Positions 53,234 through 62,762 of a stretch of DNA of 64,000 nucleotides are shown piece after piece. Numbering within the stretch: position 1 is the first letter of the stretch; every line of letters begins with the position of its first letter. This DNA comes from Zunongwangia profunda SM-A87 (GTDB lineage Bacteria > Bacteroidota > Bacteroidia > Flavobacteriales > Flavobacteriaceae), in assembly GCF_000023465.1 (NCBI RefSeq), contig NC_014041.1, forward strand, positions 1 to 64,000. The letters run 5' to 3'. Made by a program: the position numbers and the translations under genes. The notes beneath the pieces are model-generated. The model did no database searches. It was not told the origin of the DNA and saw only the letters and a program-made list of their open reading frames with translations.

Positions 53234-54307
53234 ATGAGCACTGCACATCAACATATTCCCAATGAAAATAGAGAGAAAGGTGCTCATATTCTTGCTATCC
53301 GTTTATCAGCAATGGGAGATGTTGCCATGACGGTTCCGGTGATTAGAACCTTTATGGCGATGTATCCCAATTGTAGGATTACCTTTCTTACCCGGCCTTT
53401 TTTTGCGCCCATGTTTAAGGGCATTCCCAATATAGAAATTTATGAGGCCGATATTAATGGCGAACATAATGGCGTGATGGGGTTGGGAAGGTTGGCCCGG
53501 GAATTACGAAATCATGAGATCGAAATGGTAGCTGATCTTCACAATGTTCTTAGGAGTAACGTATTGAAATCGGTTTTTTATTTCTTTGGAATTCCAGTAA
53601 AACAAATCGATAAGGGTAGGGCTGATAAAAAGAAATTAACACGTGAAGATCATAAAGTTTTTAAAGAGTTGAAAAGTACACATCAACGCTATGTAGATGT
53701 GTTTACGGCTTTAGGATTTCCTCTTGATTTTAATAAACATATTTTTCCGGAAAAGCAGCAAATTCCCTCCAAAATACATGAAATTGTAGCTCATTCTTCT
53801 AAAAAATGGTTAGGAATAGCGCCTTTTGCACAACATAGTTCCAAAGCTTATCCTGCAGATTTAATGGAAGAAGTTTTAAAAAAACTGAATAAACAAGACA
53901 ATATTCAGGTGTTTCTTTTTGGCGGTGGTAAGGCAGAAATCAAAAAACTACGATCTTGGGAGCAGCAGTTTGAGAATAGTATAAACGTCGCCGGGCTTTT
54001 ATCTTTTGAAGAAGAACTGGCTTTAATATCTAATCTTGATGCCATGTTATCTATGGATAGCGGCAATGGACATATGGCAGCGATGTACGGGGTTCCGGTA
54101 ATTACCATTTGGGGAGTCACACATCCTTTTGCCGGTTTTAAGCCTTTTCAGCAACCTTTCGAAAATTCAATGATTCCAGATTTAGAAAAGTTTCCCAAAA
54201 TACCCACCTCGGTATATGGTAATAAATATCCTGAAGGTTACGAACTTGCTATCAGGACTATAAGTCCGGTTAGAGTGGTAAAAAAGATAAATTCAGTATT
54301 AAATTAA
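53234..54307 (+). CDS. Family 9 glycosyltransferase (heptosyltransferase-like)
   Basis: A 357-residue ADP-heptose-type LPS glycosyltransferase. The N-terminal motif is HILAIRLSAMGDVAMTVPVIRTF. The C-terminal domain has KKWLGIAPFAQHSSKAYP and SNLDAMLSMDSGNGHMAAMYGVPVITIWG, the nucleotide-sugar site. It acts at the inner face of the cytoplasmic membrane on lipid A-core. It is co-transcribed with the DUF4254 gene and ends at a strong terminator. Confidence 0.92.
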   Translation: MSTAHQHIPNENREKGAHILAIRLSAMGDVAMTVPVIRTFMAMYPNCRITFLTRPFFAPMFKGIPNIEIYEADINGEHNGVMGLGRLARELRNHEIEMVADLHNVLRSNVLKSVFYFFGIPVKQIDKGRADKKKLTREDHKVFKELKSTHQRYVDVFTALGFPLDFNKHIFPEKQQIPSKIHEIVAHSSKKWLGIAPFAQHSSKAYPADLMEEVLKKLNKQDNIQVFLFGGGKAEIKKLRSWEQQFENSINVAGLLSFEEELALISNLDAMLSMDSGNGHMAAMYGVPVITIWGVTHPFAGFKPFQQPFENSMIPDLEKFPKIPTSVYGNKYPEGYELAIRTISPVRVVKKINSVLN

Positions 54308-54310
54308 AAA

Positions 54311-54350
54311 AGAAAAAGGCTTTCACTAATACTGAAAGCCTTTTTTATAT
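54311..54350. terminator. Bidirectional terminator between GT9 and ferredoxin reductase genes
   Basis: AAAGGCTTTCA (54315-54325) pairs with TGAAAGCCTTT (54333-54343), with A-rich left and T-rich right flanks. Confidence 0.87.
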
Positions 54351-54367
54351 AAAAAATTGAAGATGAT

Positions 54368-55414
54368 TTAAACATCGTCATAATCTACTTTAATGGTAGG
54401 AGTGAGTGGATGTGCCTGGCAGGTTAAAATCAATCCTTCTTCGATCTCATCATCGGTAAGAATCTGATTTTTACGCATTTCAGCTTTTCCTTCTACAATT
54501 CTTGCGATACAGCTACTGCAAATACCGCCCTGGCAGGAATAAGGAACATCAAGGTCGTTTTCCAGCGCAGCATCCAAAATTACATCAGTTTGATTCATCA
54601 CAAAGCTTGTTTCCTCATCGTCAACCATTACTGTAATTTGAGTTTGGCCTTCAAGATTGGCTTCAACTTCGCCGCTATCATTACTGGTAAATAATTCGTA
54701 ATAAATATTTTCTTCAGCAATTCCGTTATTGGTAAGGACTTCACTTACATGATTAATCATTTCTTCAGGCCCACAAAGATAAACAGCATCAAAAGGCTGA
54801 TCTTTAAATTTGTTTTTCATTACGAAATTAACCGTACTGGTTTCTATCCGTCCAAAATGTGCATTGTCTTCTCTTGCTCTACTAAATACAAATTCAACAA
54901 AAAGACGATCTGGATAAGCGGCCTGAAGCTCTAAAAGCTCTTTAAAAAAGATGGTGTCTTCTGGAGATTTATTGCCGTAGGTAAGAATAAATCTACTTTT
55001 CGACTCTTCAGATAGTACTGTTTTAATAATCGATAAAACCGGTGTAATACCACTACCTGCTGCAAATGCAGCATAGGTTTTGGCACTTGTAGAAGGTTCT
55101 AAAACAAATTTACCCTCAGGAGGATGAACTTCTAAAATATCGCCCGCTTGCAGACTATTGTTGGCAAGAACGGAAAATTTACCACCTTCAACTTCCTTAA
55201 CCGTTACTTTAAATTCTTCTGAATTTGGAGCTGAACAAAGGGAATAAGCTCTACGCAGTTCTTTGCCATCAACATCTGCTTTTATAGTAATATACTGCCC
55301 GGCTTTAAATTTGTATTCCTGCTGAAGCTCTGAAGGAATATCAAACGAAATACTCACAGCCTGAGGTGTTTCTCTAATGATTTCCTTTATTTTCAGTTTA
55401 TGAAATGTACTCAT
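54368..55414 (-). CDS. Ferredoxin-NAD(P)H reductase-type flavoprotein with 2Fe-2S domain (PaaE-like)
   Basis: A 348-residue electron-transfer protein. The start at 55414 (MSTFHKLKIKEIIRETPQAV) is preferred because a -7 box lies 18 bases upstream; the open frame extends to 55435. An FAD-binding domain (RRAYSLCSAPNSEEF) and an NAD(P) domain (FAAGSGITPVLSIIKTVL, then YLCGPEEMINHV) are followed by a C-terminal plant-type ferredoxin domain whose cluster ligands are CQGGICSSC and a later Cys in ILTCQAHP. It resembles PaaE; no paa genes lie near. The partner is unknown. Confidence 0.9.
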   Translation of the reverse strand: MSTFHKLKIKEIIRETPQAVSISFDIPSELQQEYKFKAGQYITIKADVDGKELRRAYSLCSAPNSEEFKVTVKEVEGGKFSVLANNSLQAGDILEVHPPEGKFVLEPSTSAKTYAAFAAGSGITPVLSIIKTVLSEESKSRFILTYGNKSPEDTIFFKELLELQAAYPDRLFVEFVFSRAREDNAHFGRIETSTVNFVMKNKFKDQPFDAVYLCGPEEMINHVSEVLTNNGIAEENIYYELFTSNDSGEVEANLEGQTQITVMVDDEETSFVMNQTDVILDAALENDLDVPYSCQGGICSSCIARIVEGKAEMRKNQILTDDEIEEGLILTCQAHPLTPTIKVDYDDV

Positions 55415-55432
55415 CAAAAAATAATTTGTGGG

Positions 55433-55440
55433 CAAAAATA
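55433..55440 (-). promoter_or_regulatory. Putative -7 element for the ferredoxin reductase gene
   Basis: Minus-strand TATTTTTG fits TAnnTTTG, 18 bases ahead of the ATG at 55414. Confidence 0.4.
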
Positions 55441-55480
55441 CAAAGTAAGCGGCGTTTTGAAAGATTTAAAATTTAAAATT

Positions 55481-55516
55481 ACATACCTAAGAATATTATG
55501 CATAATAAATTTATGT
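55481..55516. promoter_or_regulatory. Candidate PadR operator
   Basis: The perfect 12-base palindrome ATTATGCATAAT (55495-55506) lies within flanking ACATA (55481-55485) and TATGT (55512-55516), about 40 bases ahead of the padR-type ATG at 55545. PadR proteins often bind short ATGT/ACAT repeats at their own promoter. This is inferred from layout only. Confidence 0.35.
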
Positions 55517-55544
55517 ATATTTATCATCAAGAAATCTTTTTTCA

Positions 55545-55880
55545 ATGTCGAATTCAAAATTATATAAGGGTAGTTTATCTACGATTATTTTAAAGCTTTT
55601 AGCTGAGAAAGATAAAATGTATGGTTACGAAATTACTCAGAAGGTAAAAGAAATTACCAATGGCGAATTGAAAATCACTGAAGGAGCGCTATATCCCGCA
55701 TTACATAAGCTTGAAGCCGACGGCTTTTTACAGGTTGAAGTGAAAAAAGTGGATAATCGTCTTCGTAAATACTATAAACTTACCGAAGCCGGTATGAAAG
55801 AGAAGGTGCATAAAATCAATGAATTAGAGCAATTTATTGAGAACATTCAGGGAATCATTAATCCTAAATTCAGCATTTAA
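55545..55880 (+). CDS. PadR family transcriptional regulator
   Basis: A 111-residue winged-helix regulator. The conserved parts are STIILKLLAEKDKMYGYEITQKVKEIT and ITEGALYPALHKLEADGFLQVE, then LRKYYKLTEAGMK. It lacks a large C-terminal domain (PadR-s2 type). It is one base ahead of a membrane protein gene and starts a run that ends in an ABC transporter, which is a common arrangement: the regulator represses the transporter until a ligand or stress appears. Confidence 0.92.
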   Translation: MSNSKLYKGSLSTIILKLLAEKDKMYGYEITQKVKEITNGELKITEGALYPALHKLEADGFLQVEVKKVDNRLRKYYKLTEAGMKEKVHKINELEQFIENIQGIINPKFSI

Positions 55881-55881
55881 G

Positions 55882-56547
55882 ATGAAAAAGTTGAACCCGG
55901 TACAGCTAGAAGAAATTCGAAGTATCCTACGACACAAAGGAATTATTTTCTTTAATATTCAGGAAGAACTTCTAGATCATATTGCCAGTGAAATAGAAGA
56001 GAAAATGGCTATGGAAAGTTTAAGTTTTGAAGCCTCTTCGAAAGCTGTTTTAGGCTTATGGGAAAATTCCTTTAGATTAAAACAAAATAGATTATTACTC
56101 GGTAAGGACTTGTATCCTAAAATTATTTACGAGGAACTTAAGCGTAACTCGGTAAAAATGCTTTGGCCATTATTACTGTTATCTTTGGTTTTGACAAGTC
56201 TTTTGGTCATTCTTAATTATGAAACCAATGAGTTATTTAAGGATTTTGCATACCTCATTGGTTTCTTTTCCCTAACTGCCGGAATCATTTCATTGTTCCT
56301 CTATCCTCAATTAAAAAATGGTAAGCAAACGATTTATAGCCATCTGCTTTTAAAAGATTTTAAAATATTTATTCCGATGGCGACTACAGTAATTTTACAG
56401 GTTTACGAACAAAAGTTGGAGAATGCCTCTATGTATCAAAGTATCCTTTTTTCTTTTTTTATGGCTATGATGCTTTGCTTTTTAATCTATTTAGTCATGT
56501 TGTATTTAAAGCATTTAGATCTTCACAGAAAGTATGCTTTATCCTAG
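55882..56547 (+). CDS. Membrane protein, paralogue A of PadR-ABC operon
   Basis: A 221-residue protein. The ATG at 55882 (MKKLNPVQLEEIRSIL) is preferred to an upstream in-frame start inside padR. The N-terminal soluble helix carries FNIQEELLDHIASEIEEKMA, a motif shared with the next gene. About four hydrophobic helices follow from residue 90 on. I do not recognise a family. The gene lies one base behind the PadR gene and 35 bases ahead of its paralogue, in an ABC transporter operon. Confidence 0.75.
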   Translation: MKKLNPVQLEEIRSILRHKGIIFFNIQEELLDHIASEIEEKMAMESLSFEASSKAVLGLWENSFRLKQNRLLLGKDLYPKIIYEELKRNSVKMLWPLLLLSLVLTSLLVILNYETNELFKDFAYLIGFFSLTAGIISLFLYPQLKNGKQTIYSHLLLKDFKIFIPMATTVILQVYEQKLENASMYQSILFSFFMAMMLCFLIYLVMLYLKHLDLHRKYALS

Positions 56548-56582
56548 GGGTCATGAAAAAATCATTTTAAAACGCTCGTGTG

Positions 56583-57278
56583 ATGCAAAAAGTGAATTCA
56601 AATCAAATAGATAGACTTTATCGTTTTACTCGTGAGCATTTTGTAGAATATTATGATGTACAAACTGAGTTGGTAGATCATTTAGCCTCTGTTATAGAAA
56701 AGCAATGGAGAGAAGATCCGGCTATAGGCTTTGAAAATGCTTTACAGGAAGAATTTAAAAAGTTTGGGATATTTGGTTTTTTGGAAGTTGTTGAAGAACG
56801 ACAGAAAGCAATGACGAAAACTTATTGGAATCTGGTTTTAAAAGAAAGTCTGGAATTTTTAAGGCTACCAAAAGTAATTCTTATGATAAGTATTGTTTCT
56901 TTTATTTTTTGGAGCTTAAGTGAGTTTGAGTACGGAAAAATAATGATAGGTTCGATTGTTTTAATTGAGATGATCTTTCTTTTTTATCACCTTATTAAAC
57001 TTAACCGTGAAAAGAAAAAGCGGGTAAAAAGAAAAGGTAGAATATATCTTTTAGAAGATATGATTTTAAACGTTGGTCAAATTGTAGCGACATCTTTTTA
57101 TCCAGGTTATTTGCTTTTGTATTTTGATAAAATAATTCCAAACGAAATCGCGTCTATTGTCATAGCAATATTGATCGCATTCGCATTTGTAATACATTAT
57201 GTAGCAGTTATTGTCCTTCCTGAAAAAACGAAAGATATTTTATTAAGAATATATCCAGAGCTATCGTTAAATTATTAA
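56583..57278 (+). CDS. Membrane protein, paralogue B of PadR-ABC operon
   Basis: A 231-residue protein of the same plan as the preceding one: an N-terminal helix with YDVQTELVDHLASVIEKQWRE, which parallels IQEELLDHIASEIEEKM, and then about four hydrophobic helices (from residue 92). An alternative GTG start at 56580 adds one residue. Function is unknown. The two probably arose by duplication, and their motif recalls the N-terminal prefix of some ABC permeases; both may partner the DUF5687 permease behind them. Confidence 0.75.
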   Translation: MQKVNSNQIDRLYRFTREHFVEYYDVQTELVDHLASVIEKQWREDPAIGFENALQEEFKKFGIFGFLEVVEERQKAMTKTYWNLVLKESLEFLRLPKVILMISIVSFIFWSLSEFEYGKIMIGSIVLIEMIFLFYHLIKLNREKKKRVKRKGRIYLLEDMILNVGQIVATSFYPGYLLLYFDKIIPNEIASIVIAILIAFAFVIHYVAVIVLPEKTKDILLRIYPELSLNY

Positions 57279-57331
57279 ATCACGTGTAACAAAAGTCAAA
57301 ATCTAGACACAAGTAAGTAAAGCATTTTTTT

Positions 57332-58816
57332 ATGGTAGGTAAATTACTCAGTTTAGAATGGAAGTCATTTACGCGTAGCGCAAGTTTTGGCAAAAGTCTC
57401 GGACTTAAAATCTTTATGATCTTTATCGCGGTATATTTTGCTGTTATGTTTCTTTTTATGGGAATAGGACTTTATCCTATACTAGAAAAAATGTATCCTG
57501 CTGAAGATCCGCTTTTTAAATTAAACGAATATATTTTAGCCTGGCTGGCATTTGAACTTATATTTCGGTTTTTTATGCAAAGTCTTCCGGTGGTACAAAT
57601 AAAACCTTTATTACTTCAGAATATTAAAAAGCATAAGGTTATAAATTTTGTGCTTTTAAAGTCGTTATTCTCATTCTATAATATTTTACCAGTTTTAATT
57701 TATGTGCCTTTTGCTGTGGTGGTAGCCGTAAAATCTAATCATAGCGTAATTTCCATGATTGCCTGGGCGTGTAGTGTATTGTTCTTTAGTTTTTCAGTCA
57801 ATTATTTTAATTTCCTAATCAAAAAGAAGTTTGCAGAAGATTTAAAATCATTCTTACCAGCGATAATTTTTATTTTGGCTTTAGCAGGCTTAGAATATTT
57901 TAATGTTTTTCCGGTAAGTGAAAAATTTGGTATCTTCTTAAATTATGTGTTGGAAATGCCGTATTTGGCTGTTTTGCCACTAATTCTTGTAGTAATGTTT
58001 TTTGTTTGGGTACGAAATACTTTAAAAAAGAAATTTTATTTAGATACGGGATTAAAAACAAAACAAAGAGAGGTTAAATCCCAGGATTTTGAGTGGTTAA
58101 AAAGATTTGGTGATGTAGCGACTTTTCTACAGTTGGATATGAAGCTTATCTGGCGTAATAAACGACCCAAAACAACGGTGTATCTTTCATTTTTCTTTTT
58201 ACTGTATGGCTTATTGTTTTTTACCAATTCAGTTTACGAAGGAATGCCTGTAATGTTTGTTTTTGCAGGTATTTTTATCACCGGAATATTTATGATCAAT
58301 TTTGGCCAATTTGTACCCAGTTGGGATGCTTCTTATTATCAAATGATAATGTCGCAAAATATCCCAATGCGTAAATATCTGGCTTCTAAAGCTGCGTTGA
58401 TAAGTTTTAGTATTATAATACTAAGTATTTTAAGTACGCCTTATGTTTATTTTGGCTGGAATATTTTACTCATCATTTTTGTTTGTGCATTGTATAATCT
58501 TGGAGTAAATGTGCCTTTATTAATGTTTACAGGTTCATTTAATAAAAAACGTATTGATTTAGAAAAAAGTCCGTTTATGAATTACCAGGGAACAGGCGCA
58601 GCACAATGGTTGGTGGCCATACCTTTATTGGCAGTTCCGCTGGGTATTTTCTACTTATTTTATAAAGTATTCAGTTTTAATATAGGTCTTTTAGCGATAG
58701 GAGTGTTAGGTATTATAGGTATCGTTCTTAGAAATTACCTAATGGACAGAATAACCATACAATATAAAAAGAATAAATATGCCATGATTCATGGTTATAA
58801 ACAAACCGGGGATTAA
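57332..58816 (+). CDS. DUF5687-type ABC transporter permease
   Basis: A 494-residue membrane protein with about 11-12 hydrophobic helices. The N-terminus (LLSLEWKSFTRSASFGKSLGLKIFMIF) is of the ABC-2 permease kind. A cytoplasmic loop (residues ~230-285) carries FGDVATFLQLDMKLIWRNKRPKTTVYLSFFFLLYGLLFF. I assign it from memory to DUF5687. It partners the ATPase encoded 113 bases downstream, with the PadR regulator and two small membrane proteins ahead. The exported substrate is unknown. Confidence 0.85.
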   Translation: MVGKLLSLEWKSFTRSASFGKSLGLKIFMIFIAVYFAVMFLFMGIGLYPILEKMYPAEDPLFKLNEYILAWLAFELIFRFFMQSLPVVQIKPLLLQNIKKHKVINFVLLKSLFSFYNILPVLIYVPFAVVVAVKSNHSVISMIAWACSVLFFSFSVNYFNFLIKKKFAEDLKSFLPAIIFILALAGLEYFNVFPVSEKFGIFLNYVLEMPYLAVLPLILVVMFFVWVRNTLKKKFYLDTGLKTKQREVKSQDFEWLKRFGDVATFLQLDMKLIWRNKRPKTTVYLSFFFLLYGLLFFTNSVYEGMPVMFVFAGIFITGIFMINFGQFVPSWDASYYQMIMSQNIPMRKYLASKAALISFSIIILSILSTPYVYFGWNILLIIFVCALYNLGVNVPLLMFTGSFNKKRIDLEKSPFMNYQGTGAAQWLVAIPLLAVPLGIFYLFYKVFSFNIGLLAIGVLGIIGIVLRNYLMDRITIQYKKNKYAMIHGYKQTGD

Positions 58817-58929
58817 TCTCTAAGGGCCTGCCCAGATGTGCTTGATTCTATCCAGTAACCAAAAAAGACTAAAGCTTAAAATTCAATTCTAATTATTAAA
58901 ATCTCGAATACCCCAATAAATAGCATATT

Positions 58930-59697
58930 ATGATCACAGCAACCAATCTATCTAAAGTATATAATGGCACCAAGGTTTTAGATATCGACCATTTAGAAAT
59001 TCCTCAGGGTCAAAATTTCGGACTCGTGGGAAATAACGGTGCCGGAAAAACAACCTTTTTCAGTTTATTATTAGATTTGATAAGACCTACCACAGGTAAT
59101 ATATTTAATCAGGATATCACCGTAAACGAGAGTGAAGACTGGAAAACATTTACCGCGTCTTTTATCGACGAGAGTTTTTTGATTGGATATCTTACGGCCG
59201 AAGAATATTTTTATTTTGTAGGCGAACTGCGTAATCAAAATCGTGCCGATATTGACAGTTTTTTGAAGCAATTTGAAGAATTTTTTAATGGCGAAATTAT
59301 TGGACGGAAAAAATACCTTCGAGATTTATCGAAAGGTAATCAGAAAAAAGTGGGTATTGTTGCTGCGTTAATAGGCGAGCCCAAAGTGGTAATTTTAGAT
59401 GAGCCATTTGCTAATCTGGATCCTACAACACAAATTAGGCTGAAGAAAATTATCAAAGATCTTTCTGAAATTTCGGGAACTACTGTTTTGGTTTCCAGTC
59501 ATGATCTTATTCATGTTACTGAAGTTTGTGAGCGCATCGTAGTGTTGGATAAGGGGAATATTGTACGGGATATAAAAACTTCTGAAGCCACTTTAAAAGA
59601 ACTGGAAACCTATTTTTCTGGAGAGCAAATTCCTGAAGAAATCAAATTATCTGCGGAAGAAGAAACAGGAGAAGCTAGAACTAATAATCCTGACTAA
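58930..59697 (+). CDS. ABC transporter ATP-binding protein
   Basis: A 255-residue ATPase. Walker A is GLVGNNGAGKTTFFSLLL, the signature is LSKGNQKKVGIVAALIGEPK, Walker B is VVILDEPFANLDP and the switch His is in VLVSSHDLIHVTEVCERIVVLD. All are intact, so it should hydrolyse ATP. It energises the DUF5687-type permease. The C-terminal 20 residues are acidic and not part of the fold. Confidence 0.93.
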   Translation: MITATNLSKVYNGTKVLDIDHLEIPQGQNFGLVGNNGAGKTTFFSLLLDLIRPTTGNIFNQDITVNESEDWKTFTASFIDESFLIGYLTAEEYFYFVGELRNQNRADIDSFLKQFEEFFNGEIIGRKKYLRDLSKGNQKKVGIVAALIGEPKVVILDEPFANLDPTTQIRLKKIIKDLSEISGTTVLVSSHDLIHVTEVCERIVVLDKGNIVRDIKTSEATLKELETYFSGEQIPEEIKLSAEEETGEARTNNPD

Positions 59698-59808
59698 TCA
59701 CCATCTGATTTTTCTTATTTAAAGCGCAAACCTTTGTATTTGTAAAAAGAAACTTATTTTTACATACTAAATCCTGCGTAACTGAGTTATGATGGTAATA
59801 AGAAAGGG

Positions 59809-62349
59809 TTGATTTTGAGGAGATTTACACAAGCTTTTTTCATTTTCATCCTTCTGGGGGCAATAATTTCATGCTCCAGAAAGAAGGATACTTTTATTAG
59901 TCGAAGCTGGCATTCGGTTACTGCTGAATATAACACGCTTTATAACGGAAATCTTGCCCTGGAAACTGGACGTGAAGAACTAAACCAAAATTATCGGGAT
60001 AATTATTGGGATGTATTGCCTATAGAGCGTATGCAAATCGATGAAGAAATCTTACTTCCCGATAGCATACGCAATCAAAATTTTGGTGTAGCCGAACAAA
60101 AAGCGGTAAAAGCAATACAACGACATTCGATGTTAATTGCCGGGGAAGAAAAAAATCCGCAAATCGATGAAGCTTATATGCTTTTAGGAAAAGCAAGATA
60201 TTTTGATCAGCGTTTTATCCCGGCTTTAGAGGCTTTCAATTATATTTTACAAAGATATCCCGCCAGCAATAGTATTCGAAATGCGCAGATTTGGCGAGAG
60301 AAAACCAATATCAGGTTAGAGAATAACAGGGTTGCGATTAAAAATCTAAAAAGGATTATCGAAAATTCGCAATTCGAAGATCAGGAATATGCCGATGCAA
60401 AAGCAGCCATAGCACAAGCATATATTAATTTAAAGTATCCCGATAGTGCACTGGCACCCTTAACCACAGCGGCTAACTTCACTAAGAAAAACGAGGAGAA
60501 AGGACGTTACTTTTTTATTTTAGGCCAGTTGTATAACCAACTCAATCAACCTAAAAATGCCAATTTAGCTTTTGATGAGGTGATTGATTTAAACCGCAAA
60601 TCACCGCGCATTTATATGATTAATGCGTATATCCAAAAGGCTAGAAATTTTAATGCCGAAGAAAACGACGATCAGCAATTAAAACAAATGCTTACTGATC
60701 TTGAAGAGGATCGTGAAAACCGCCCGTTCTTAGATAAAATTTATTTTCAAATTGGTGAATATTATTATCAGCGTGATTCTATAGATACCGCTATTGTTTA
60801 TTATAATAAATCGCTTAGGAGCAGAGCTAACAGTGATCCTTATCTGCGATCTATAAATTACGAGATCCTGGCAAATATTAATTTTGACCAATCAGAATAT
60901 CAAACTGCCGCAAAATATTTTGATAGTACGCTTTTTGAAATGCCCTCTAATTTAAGGGAATATCGTACTATAGAAAAGAAGCGTAAAAATTTAGATGATG
61001 TGATTTTCTATCAGGCTATCGCCGATAAAAACGATAGTATCTTAGATTTAGTAAAATTACCACGTGAAGAACAAATCGCTTTTTACACTGCTTATACCGA
61101 TAAATTAAAAGAAGGCTACCAGAAGGAAATTGAAGCGGGGGAAGCCCAGGCAGCTTTAGCTTTAAACACAGCAGGTCCCGGCGTTCCCAATATAGGAGTA
61201 CCAGTAGAAGAAAATGCAAGTAAGTTTTATTTTTATAGTGAAAACCGCATCAATAGGGGAGAACGCGAATTTTTAAGGATTTGGGGAAATCGGGAACTCG
61301 CGGATAATTGGCGATGGATGGCTACCGGAAATACCGGCATCAACACACAAGATGAAGATAGTATAGCCGAATTTGATTTTTCCAGCGATCCAAGGTTTGA
61401 CCCTTTAACCTATGTAGAAAAGCTCCCTACAGATAATAAAGTTATCGATAGTTTGTATGAGGATCGTAACTATGCGTATTATCAATTAGGTTTAATCTAC
61501 AATGAGAAATTTGGTGAATACCAGTTAGCTGTAGATCGTTTAGAACAAGTGCTGGCCAGTAATCCTGAAGATCGATTAATTCTACCTTCAAAATATAATC
61601 TTTATAAAGCCTACGGAAGATTAAACATGCTGAATCAACAGGACCGGATGAAAAACGATATTATTTCTAATTATCCCAATTCTCAGTATGCGGTTTTTAT
61701 TCAGAATCCACAAAGCTTAGCCGATGGGGAAAGTCTGCCTAAAATGAGTTACGAAAAGACTTTCGAACTTTACGAAAATCAGCAATTTGTAGAGGTGATT
61801 TCTGAAAGCGATAAGTTTATAACCCGGTATACTGGAGAAGAAATCGTCCCGAAGTTTGAATTATTAAAAGCTATGGCTATAGGGCGTTTAAGAGGTTTGG
61901 CGGAATATCGAAAAGCCCTTGGGTATGTTTCTTTAACCTATCCGCAATCCCAAGAAGGACAAAAGGCCAAGGAAATGATTAGCCGTACGCTGCCCAGATT
62001 AAGCAGGCTCCAACTGAAGGAAGATAGTCTGGCAACTAATTATAAACTCATCTACGAATTTGAAGCTTCTAAAACAGAAGAAGCCCGGGAACTTCAGCAA
62101 AAAATAGATTCGGCTTTAGTAACATTGGGTTATTCGGGTCTTTCAACCTCTATAGATCCCTATACAGATGATCGCATCTTTGTAGTTGTACATGGTTTAG
62201 AAGATCGTCCCAGAGCTTTAGGCTTTGGTGAATTATTGCGTGAAAATGATGATTATAAGGTTAAAAATGATTTTCTTGCAATCTCAACAGACAATTATCG
62301 GGTAGTTCTTTTAAAAAAGAACCTAGATATTTATAAAACAGATTATTAA
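59809..62349 (+). CDS. Gliding motility/type IX secretion lipoprotein SprE (PorW)-type
   Basis: An 846-residue TPR lipoprotein. The N-terminus carries ILLGAIISCSRKK (lipobox Cys at about 22) and then the SprE pattern HSVTAEYNTLYNGNLALETG and IDEAYMLLGKARYFDQRFIPALEAFNYIL. TPR repeats fill the first half, with a second repeat block after 540. SprE/PorW helps secretion through the type IX system and gliding. The start is a TTG at 59809 (or 59815): no ATG in frame gives a signal peptide. It is followed 17 bases later by the bactofilin gene. Confidence 0.87.
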   Translation: MILRRFTQAFFIFILLGAIISCSRKKDTFISRSWHSVTAEYNTLYNGNLALETGREELNQNYRDNYWDVLPIERMQIDEEILLPDSIRNQNFGVAEQKAVKAIQRHSMLIAGEEKNPQIDEAYMLLGKARYFDQRFIPALEAFNYILQRYPASNSIRNAQIWREKTNIRLENNRVAIKNLKRIIENSQFEDQEYADAKAAIAQAYINLKYPDSALAPLTTAANFTKKNEEKGRYFFILGQLYNQLNQPKNANLAFDEVIDLNRKSPRIYMINAYIQKARNFNAEENDDQQLKQMLTDLEEDRENRPFLDKIYFQIGEYYYQRDSIDTAIVYYNKSLRSRANSDPYLRSINYEILANINFDQSEYQTAAKYFDSTLFEMPSNLREYRTIEKKRKNLDDVIFYQAIADKNDSILDLVKLPREEQIAFYTAYTDKLKEGYQKEIEAGEAQAALALNTAGPGVPNIGVPVEENASKFYFYSENRINRGEREFLRIWGNRELADNWRWMATGNTGINTQDEDSIAEFDFSSDPRFDPLTYVEKLPTDNKVIDSLYEDRNYAYYQLGLIYNEKFGEYQLAVDRLEQVLASNPEDRLILPSKYNLYKAYGRLNMLNQQDRMKNDIISNYPNSQYAVFIQNPQSLADGESLPKMSYEKTFELYENQQFVEVISESDKFITRYTGEEIVPKFELLKAMAIGRLRGLAEYRKALGYVSLTYPQSQEGQKAKEMISRTLPRLSRLQLKEDSLATNYKLIYEFEASKTEEARELQQKIDSALVTLGYSGLSTSIDPYTDDRIFVVVHGLEDRPRALGFGELLRENDDYKVKNDFLAISTDNYRVVLLKKNLDIYKTDY

Positions 62350-62366
62350 CACTCACTCTTAATACG

Positions 62367-62762
62367 ATGTTTTCAGAAAAAAAGAAAGGAATGTCCGGCA
62401 AAGAAATGTTTAACGAACAAAATAAAATTGCTGCAGGAACACAGATTACCGGAGATATAACAGCAAAAGGTGCTTTTAGAATTGAAGGCTTTTTAAAAGG
62501 ATCTTTAATGACCACTGGGAAAGTGGTCATTAGCAAAAATGGAAGCATAGAAGGGACATTAGAATGTGAAAATGCCGATATTGAAGGTAATTTTAATGGG
62601 AAACTAACAGTAAGTGGGGTATTGAGTTTAAAATCATCTGCAATTGTAGATGGAGAAGTGGTTGCTGGTAAACTCGCTGTTGAACCTGGTGCAAATTTTA
62701 ATGCTACTTGCCAAATGCGCGGCACAATGAAGTCGGTTAAGAATGAAAAACAATCAGCGTAA
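62367..62762 (+). CDS. Bactofilin (polymer-forming cytoskeletal protein)
   Basis: A 131-residue cytoskeletal protein. The short N-terminal tail is followed by the bactofilin beta-helix: TQITGDITAKGAFRIEGFLKG, VISKNGSIEGTLECENADIEG and AIVDGEVVAGKLAVEPGANF, in regular strands. Bactofilins form filaments for cell shape or local wall growth. Its end overlaps the atpZ-like gene by 20 bases, so it is translated from the same message as the ATP synthase genes. It starts 17 bases after the SprE-type gene. Confidence 0.92.
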   Translation: MFSEKKKGMSGKEMFNEQNKIAAGTQITGDITAKGAFRIEGFLKGSLMTTGKVVISKNGSIEGTLECENADIEGNFNGKLTVSGVLSLKSSAIVDGEVVAGKLAVEPGANFNATCQMRGTMKSVKNEKQSA

